Source: Trematomus loennbergii (taxonomy: Eukaryota > Chordata > Actinopteri > Perciformes > Nototheniidae). Taken from it: a stretch of DNA of 64,000 nt. Both the position numbers and the translations under genes were made by a program. How positions within the stretch are numbered: the first letter of the stretch is position 1; each line of letters opens with the position of its first letter. Under the pieces are notes generated by a model. That model was not told the origin of the DNA, made no database searches, and saw only the letters and a program-made list of their open reading frames with translations. This document shows, piece after piece, positions 57,274 through 64,000 of the stretch. The stretch is taken from positions 1 to 64,000 of the forward strand of contig JAAOOA010001590.1 of assembly GCA_012861695.1 (NCBI GenBank). Reading direction: 5' to 3'.

Positions 57274-58706
57274 GTAAGTACCAGAGATTTGTATTTTCTA
57301 ACACAAAACATTACATTTACTTTTGCATCAGAATATGATAAATCAAGACATTATTTTGGATAATATACATTATGTTGATATTTTTTTACATCTATAAAGC
57401 TTGGCTGAAGAATTGTAAAACATTAAGCAAAGTTAGTTTTATTTAATATTGAAGAAGATGTTACGGTGAATTATATGTACGTTTTACTTTTCTTTTTTAA
57501 TAAGATATAAACACATTTTTAGCTCACAATTGACCAAAGAACAGCTGCTATGTCATCACATCTAAGTGTGATTTACTTTCAAATTGTAATATATTTGAAC
57601 ATTTAACAAGTGTTTCTTATCAAATCTGCTGAGGATCCGTTAAAGAAATGAAAGTGTATTTGTGTACATTCAGAGTCGCTGCAGGGTGCGTTCACAGTCC
57701 GTTAGTTTCAAAGAGTTCAAAGGAAGTGAAACAAACAGATGACAAAGTCTTCAACTGTAGAAGATGTTACATTTGTTTTCTTAACAGTCAATTATTGCAG
57801 AGATTAGTTATTCATTCTGAAACATTGTAAAGCAGAGATAAAGCTTTTCATATAATGATCATTACATTAACACCTTCATTACGTTGCATACTTTCATGTC
57901 ACTCTTAAGGAGTTTTGATGAGTGCCAAAGAAGAACATTCATTATTTTAAATGCCAGAATGATATAAAGTATCACCGTTTTATTTTATGAATGAAACCCT
58001 CGTGTTCTCCCATGCCTCAGCTCCTCTTGTGATCACAGCTCATGCTCACAGCTGACCCCCAGTTTCTCTGTCCTGTGCCTTCAATGTATAATTCGTGTTA
58101 TGATGACAGCTACAGAATAACACTCTAACTTCAAACATCAAGTTTTAACATTTTATTTATTTATTAAACCCTACTTTCCTTCCTCATTCTGTTTGTTCTG
58201 GACTATTTGAATGTTTTTAAAATATGTTTTATGTTTTATGTCCTACATATTTGTATGTTGCATTGTTGGAGGAGCCTTGGGCTTTTCATTGCCTTATCTA
58301 CATTGCCTAAACAATATGTGCAATATACATATATGCCGTTATTAACTGTGCATATACACCTGGCTGCTGAATCCTCAGAACTGTTACAGGATGTGTATTT
58401 TGTAAATTGTGTAACTTTTTATTTTATTTTTTATTATATTATAACTTTTTGTAACTTTAAACACTTGTGTATGCATGCTTCTACGTAACTTGAAGCTGTC
58501 TTTGGCTCTTTTCTGCTGTAACAGCGTGAATGTCCCCTCTGTGGGACTACTGAAGGTATTCTGATTCTGGTTCTGATTCACTGCAGCTACTGTGCATATG
58601 ACAATAAAGCCTTTGAATGTTTGAATGTGTCCTGTATGGACTCTGTCTCACAGCGTCTGTCCCTCAGTGGAAGTGAATCTGCTCCTTGTGTCTCTCTCCC
58701 CTGCAG
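57274..58706 (+). other. J-C1 intron, unit 6
   Basis: Close copy of the unit 1 intron, with the same plus-oriented retroposon tail (about 58250-58630) and no minisatellite. Confidence 0.7.
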
Positions 58707-59029
58707 CGGGCGCCATGCTCAGGCCCTCCGTCTCTCTGCTGGCCCCCTCCTCCTCTGAGCAGCTCTCTGGGGGCTCGCTCACGCTGGCCTGCCTGCTGAC
58801 CGGCTACTCTCCTCAGGGAGCCGTGGTGAGCTGGGAGGTGGACGGCACAGAGGTGACAGAGGGGGTCCTGAGCAGCTCGGAGGAGGAGAAGAGCGGACGC
58901 TACAGCAGCAGCAGCAGCCTGAGCCTGAGCCAGGAGCGCTGGATGTCAGGAGAGCTGTACTCCTGCAGGGTCCTCCATCATGGCCACGGCCAGACCCAGT
59001 CCCTCCGCAGGAGCCGGTGTGAGGGCTAG
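58707..59029 (+). CDS. IgL constant domain type 1, unit 6
   Basis: 323-nt exon after CCCTGCAG, stop TAG at 59027-59029, fully open. LRPSVSLLAPSSSEQL start, LACLLTGYS and LYSCRV cysteines, VSWEVDG Trp, RSRCEG end. The only differences noted from unit 1 are L for F near the start and E for D in SSSEEEKSG. With intact J6, this unit has the best constant part of the window. Confidence 0.94.
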
Positions 59030-59233
59030 AGGGGCCGCTGGAGCCCAGGAGAACACATGCTGCTCTGATCATCAGGAGTTTTAATGTTTGTAGAGGAAAG
59101 TGAAGCTTTGTGTGGCCGAGAACAACACTGCTGTAAAGTGTTGGACAGCAACAACTCAGAGAGTGATGTGTGAAGCTCAGCAGAGATGAGAGTGTGCTTA
59201 GTAACTGTCATGTTGATGATTCAGGATGTTCCT

Positions 59234-59239
59234 AATAAA
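59234..59239 (+). terminator. Poly(A) signal of C1, unit 6
   Basis: AATAAA about 205 nt after the stop. Confidence 0.75.
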
Positions 59240-59670
59240 GCTTTCTCTGATAAATAACATGATGAAGTGTTTGGTGTTTATTTAAAGTAGTAGGACATTA
59301 AAAGGTTTTATAACATACTGCACTTCTATCTGCAGAACAAGATAAAGCTTTGGATATTTATTTTTGAATTGGCAATGAAATTGACGTGGTGGTGAAGGAA
59401 AGTTACTACACTGTTTTATGGTGATTAAGAATTTGATCCTAATGTGAACTTGATTTTAGTGAGGCAGAAAGTATATGGCTCATAAATAAGATCAGCCTTT
59501 AATCTGAGCTGATAGTAGATATTTAGATTTTTAAGAATGTATTTTTCAACATAGTGTGAATATGAGTTAGTGTTTGGTGAAGTTCCTGTCAGCTCAGCGT
59601 TCAGGGTCTTTGTCAGACTGTTGTTACACTAGATTACTGCATGTTGTACACTTTCTGTTCGAGATAATAA
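59240..59670. other. C1 3' spacer, unit 6
   Basis: Matches 5638-6010 of unit 1, then diverges near 59610. No gene. Confidence 0.6.
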
Positions 59671-59727
59671 AGAGCTGAAGAGAGTCAGCTTTATTTGGAT
59701 TCATGGTGGTTCTGCTTGATGACTCTT
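59671..59727. other. Stub of lost V-B6
   Basis: GAGTCAGCTTTATTTGGATTC through TTGATGACTCTT matches the V-B 3' flank, then stops about 120 bp before the V-B signal would begin. The V-B segment itself is absent. Confidence 0.75.
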
Positions 59728-59841
59728 ACACGGAGCAACACTGTGAGCGCATACATTTACGTACACAGCGTGGGGATGTGAAGGAGGTATATTTTTTACT
59801 TTTAACATTTAAACTTCTAACGCTGAATTTTTAAATGTAAG
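59728..59841. other. Unassigned junction sequence
   Basis: Short unique stretch after the V-B stub; nothing recognised. Confidence 0.4.
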
Positions 59842-60110
59842 AGAGAGATAAGATAAGATAAGATAATACTTTATTGATCCCAAGTTGGGAAATGTTTGTG
59901 TTGCAGCATAAAAAGACATGGCATTGTACAATAAAAATGTAATGACAAGAAATAAACAAGAAAGTAGAAAATGTTGAATTAACAAATGAACAATAACAAG
60001 ATATAAAGCAAGGTATATATATAAGTATGTGACAGATGAACTATTAAATATTAAACTGAATATATAAATGTAAAATGTGGAGGAATAAAAACTGTTTGCT
60101 GATTTTCAGA
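59842..60110 (-). mobile_element. LINE 3' end with GATAA microsatellite
   Basis: A run of AGATA/AGATAA at 59847-59865 followed by ATACTTTATTGATCCCAAGT. This is the typical microsatellite-plus-3'-end of a fish LINE, on the minus strand. No coding part. Confidence 0.65.
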
Positions 60111-60956
60111 GGTCAAATTGTGTCAGACATCTCTTGGATGCTCCCATTGCAGAAAAACATGATTGAGTTCATTTCTCACAATAAAAACAACTACTATTAA
60201 ACAGTCTGCTGTGGGTTGGCTGAAGGGAAACACAGTCCAGGTGGGATTTGAACCCGGTCTTAAGTAAATCTGTTTCAGGACGAAATGTGTATGCTTAATT
60301 TCTCTGCCGGTTAAAGAAGATACACTTTCTGCATCTTCAATGTCACTTTTTTTGTCTCTCTGGTTCATTTGGTCGGCGGGGAAGGACAAAGATTGAGTAT
60401 GAAGAAACAGGGTTTGAACCCCGCCTGAGGGAACAACAAAGGAGTTTGTGTGGCTTCATTTGTCGCCTCGTAAAAAACATTACAATTCAAAAATGATTCA
60501 ATATGATTTCACATTAATTTCCTCTTGGGTATTTAATGATAGCTTCCAACTAACGGAGGGAGGTCATTTGTATTCAGTGTGTTATATTCATGAGAGGAGA
60601 ATAAGGACAGAGAGGTCAGAGATGGACCTGCTTTAAAGTCCTCCTTCTGGGGACATGTGGACAAATGTCTCTGGGTTATTTATGGCTGCCATAAAAGAGA
60701 AATTGTCTTGAAATGTACAAAAAACATTTGGGATCAGTCAATTGGTAGCAAGGATGCTAACAGTCAGTAGCTCGTCTGAATACTATGGCTTGAGAGTTAA
60801 AAGCTAATTCGTTATTACTCCGAAATAGGCCAATCTGCATCATAAGTGCTTTTGCTACTTTAAGTATATTTGATTCTAATACTTTTCTATTACTTGAGGA
60901 ACATTTGTAATGCAGGACTTTTACGGCCCGTCCACACGGCGGCGTGCGTTGAAGCT
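60111..60956. other. Old V-A flank-like sequence with inserts
   Basis: 60125-60140 (TCTCTTGGATGCTCC) and 60595-60665 (AGAGAGGTCAGAGATG ... GGGGACATGTGG) resemble two landmarks of the V-A 3' flank, in the same order. Between them lie two tRNA B-box-like motifs (GATTTGAACCCGG near 60246, GTTTGAACCCCGC near 60412). No V segment follows. The end (60925-60950) starts like a fish MITE (GGCCCGTCCACACGGCGG) but is cut off. Confidence 0.35.
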
Positions 60957-62334
60957 TGCACTACTTAGTACTGCAAGAGCAGCTGGTGGTAAGGACCTCA
61001 GACAACTTCAATTTAAAACAGGCTATAGGGACAAGAGCCCTCAGTTTGAGGCTTGATTGAAGGTCACTCCAAGACCAAGGACCATAATAAAAAAGACTCC
61101 TTTCTGCAGCCTCAGTCCGTACGGCAGGAACTGGAACCGTATCCAGGCACTGGATCTGTGGTTGTAAGAGTCACAAACTGGAGCAAATCTGGTACATATA
61201 TACAGTGGAAGCTTACCTAAAATGGCTTTATACAATAATAAAAAACATGCTGCATCCTACACATACTAAGTGAGGACCATCCAGTTAGGCTATACAGTTT
61301 GCAATGATGAGTCCTATAGGGTGCATTTGATATGTATCGCAGTGCAGCATGGTAGAGTGGGTCAAGTTTGGCCAAAACAGTGGGACAGGCAAATCTATAG
61401 ATTGTATCACCGTAGTCAAGCTGGGACAGGAATAAGCCAGAGACCAACCTTTTACGGGAAGAAGTTGAAAAACAACGTTTTAGTCTGTAAAGGAAGCCAA
61501 GAGTGAATTTCAATTTCTTAGTTAGAACTTCAATGTGGTGTTTAAAGTTTAGATTTCTGTCCAACCAAAAACCCAGATATTTGTATGTTTCGACAAACTC
61601 AACAGAGACGCCAGCAAGGGTGTCAATGGAGAGGCAAGAGGATTCTGACTTGGGAGCACAAAGCATTGCTTTGGTTTTCTTACCGTTCAATAGCAGTTTA
61701 TAATCAAGAAGCGCATGCTGCAGCGTGATAAAATCAGATTTTAAATTGGAAACGGCCATATCCAGAGAAGGAGCACATGAATATAAAATAGTGTCATCAG
61801 CATACATATGATAGGTAGAAAATTGCATCTGATTACAAATATTGTTTACATATAATAAAAAGAGCAAGGGCCCCAAAATAGAGCCCTGTGGAACTCCCTT
61901 CTCCAAGGTGACAGGGTCAGAGACAGAACTACCCAACCTGACGCATTGAGTACGGTCGGTTAGATAACTCTGAAACCAGCAAATGGCGTTATGACCGAAA
62001 CGAGACACCAACATAACATTAGACAGAAGATGGAAAACCTTCTCAGATAAGATGGAAATAACCAACACCGGTGTGATTTTGGTGACAGTACAACTATCAT
62101 GGTCAAGTTATAGTGGAGGTGCCAAATCCGGCAGCACAAACACCTGGTCTGCCACATGTGGAAGCCCCTCTTTAGTTTCTCACCTGCTGAGCCCAGAGTA
62201 AAATGCTTTTGTGTGCACAAACTAGAGGGGGACAGCAAACACCAGTGTGACTTTGGTGGGAGTACGACCACCCTTGACAAAGTTATAGTGGGGGTGCCAA
62301 ACCAGGCAGCTGTACCACCCTCTACACTCTAAGT
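60957..62334 (-). mobile_element. LINE-A copy 5
   Basis: RT fragment open over 283 codons (62068-61217), with GVPQGSILGPLLF, YADD, KYLGFWLDRN and QLDYGDTIYRFACP. It has the same truncation and upstream repeats as copy 4. Confidence 0.84.
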
Positions 62335-62840
62335 CAGGGGTGTCAAACTCAAATACACAGTGGGCCAAAATAAAAAAATGGGTACTAGTCGAGGGCCGGA
62401 CTGGTTCAATGTTTATTGCAAAACTTATTGAAATTAAGTTATTGCACATATTAAACCTGGAACTAACAAAGCATAAATTATTGCATATTAAACATTCAAT
62501 AATAAGTTGCATTCATTTCTTATGGCTCTATCTGCAGCTTCATTTCTTATGATACATTTTTCCACAGGCCAACAACAGCAAAAGGAAACATCCATTGAAA
62601 CTCAGTTTGCTGCTCTGTGATGCTAGTTCAAGCCAGATACTTGGCATCTGATCTTGGGTGCAAGTTTATCAATGTTTGGGGTCAGGCTCTGAGCTGAGGA
62701 GATCCTCAGGATTGAGTGAAGGTGTGCGTGCAATATACCGGTGGGCCAGATCTAATAGTAATTAGAAATTATCCTGCGGGCCGAAATTAAATCCACCATG
62801 GGCCTGATTTGGCCCCCGGGCCTTGAGTTGACACATGTGG
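62335..62840. mobile_element. Non-autonomous hAT MITE, 506 bp
   Basis: Starts CAGGGGTGTCAAACTCAAAT and ends near GGCCTTGAGTTGACACATG, imperfect inverted repeats. Flanked by CTCTAAGT (62327-62334) and CTTTAAGT (62841-62848), an 8-bp duplication with one mismatch. Other LINE-A copies have the empty site. Confidence 0.82.
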
Positions 62841-64000
62841 CTTTAAGTGATGATGTCACACACTCTAGCCCTAAAGAGTCCATCCCATTGACAACCATTA
62901 TATAATCTAAAACGGCCTGAACATTTACAAAACGTAAACGTTGATGAGTCAATTGTGAATGGTCTCTGTAGCTGAAAGTATGCTGAAGTAGTTAGACGGC
63001 GAAATCTGGTTGAAATAATCAATCAATCAACAACTTTATTAATCCGGCAAGGGGCAATTGGTTGTGAGCAGCTTGTGTCATGTACACAGGCAGGAACTAC
63101 AGGAAGAAAGCACAATAATAAGATGTGGAAGAATAAAGATTTGAAGAACAATAGTTGAACAGCATTCGCACAAATAAGTGTGTCGAATAGTAGACTGTGT
63201 GTGGCTTCGCCAGTCACACAGAGTTACATTATTGCACATCATGTGAACAAACATCTTGCTCTTTTTCCTTTCTTAATTCTGTGAGCCATGTTCATGCTCA
63301 ACTCTGACTGCATTTTACAGATGTTTGCTCACATGTCTGCACAGCCTCCACTTTAAATATAATTCACTGTAGTTTGCCATATATTGTCACATATTAATTG
63401 TCCTAAGTGTTTAGTGTTTTAGCTTTTAAGTCTTTAAATTTAAATTTGGTGTAAATATTCTTTATTATCTTATATTTTGTACCGACTATGGCAACTTGTT
63501 TTTTAGATTGTTTATGTTCGTACCACCAGACACCAAAGCTAATTCCTTGTATGTGTCAAAGTATCTGGTAATAAACTTGATTCTGATTGTGATGTACGTC
63601 TGCTAGTCCTAAAGCCTCTGCTTTGCACTGGTGGTCTCAGGGGGGGTCAGGGGTCAAATCATGTTCAAACTCAACGTCTCTTGGATGTTCCTGCTGTTTT
63701 GGTTTCAATAATGGTTCAAAAAAACCTTTCAGGAAACTTCAATGAAACTGGTTGTTAGAAAACCTGAAGTTTTTAACTAAGATGTGAATTTGAGGTTAAC
63801 TGATGGATAAGTTCATTGATTGATGTGAATAAGAGGTTTTAATCAGCCACCGTTTAACATTTTAAAGACTTCATTAGATTGATCTTTGTCATTTTGAATC
63901 AGGATCTTTATAATAATGATGAAATAATAACTCCAGAGAGGCCAGAGATGCTCCTGCTGTGAAGCACACCGAGTGGAGACATGTGGGGAAAAGATAAAGA
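62841..64000. other. Start of unit 7 (V-A 3' flank)
   Basis: From about 62940 it matches 1160-2220 of unit 1 in order. A seventh V-A segment should begin about 300 bp beyond the window. Confidence 0.8.

Noticed and set aside
60230..60430. tRNA genes on the minus strand, suggested by B-box-like GGTTCAAATCCC and GGTTCAAACCC
   Set aside because: I could not fold a full cloverleaf: T stems are imperfect and no matching acceptor or A box lies at the right distance. A tRNA-derived SINE remnant is more likely.

Overview
The window is eukaryotic, AT-rich and full of retroposons. It reads as part of an immunoglobulin light-chain (IgL) locus of a teleost, probably a spiny-rayed fish. The evidence is kappa-type recombination signals (12-bp spacer on V, 23-bp spacer on J), V segments in opposite transcriptional orientation to J-C, two IgL constant-domain types, and fish-style LINE, hAT and chromovirus elements. 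No species is claimed.

Layout: six tandem units of about 9-13 kb, plus the start of a seventh. A full unit reads left to right as: V-A 3' flank (a retroposon tail), V-A segment (minus strand), V-J spacer, one J (plus), J-C intron, one C exon (plus), V-B segment (minus), then retroposons. The V-A/J/C positions are: unit 1 at 2.5/3.6/5.1 kb, unit 2 at 9.6/10.7/12.1 kb, unit 3 at 18.4/19.5/21.1 kb, unit 4 at 30.4/31.4/32.8 kb, unit 5 at 42.3/43.4/45.0 kb, unit 6 at 56.1/57.2/58.7 kb. V-B is present in units 1-4 (6.2, 14.3, 22.9 and 35.0 kb) and lost in units 5 and 6. Units 1 and 6 carry constant type 1 and units 2-5 carry type 2, although all units share the same V-A family and near-identical J regions.

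Working model: V and J both have their signals on the left, so V-J joining must go by inversion. An inverting join can use V-A (left of J) or V-B (right of C). V-B promoters carry a perfect octamer in the light-chain orientation; V-A promoters carry a 7/8 match.

Coding state: both C1 exons and three of four V-B segments are open as read. All six V-A exons and all four C2 exons contain small frameshifts, almost all deletions, in CDRs and in a GC-rich part of C2. The pattern looks at least partly like residual long-read assembly error, so the pseudogene labels are provisional.

Inserted elements: five copies of a 5'-truncated LINE (LINE-A), two duplicated copies of a second LINE (LINE-B, one split by a solo LTR), several hAT elements with target duplications, other MITE-like elements, and a young Ty3/Gypsy chromovirus at 49.7-55.0 kb. 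The chromovirus has near-identical LTRs, a -1 gag-pol shift and an apparent self-priming signal.
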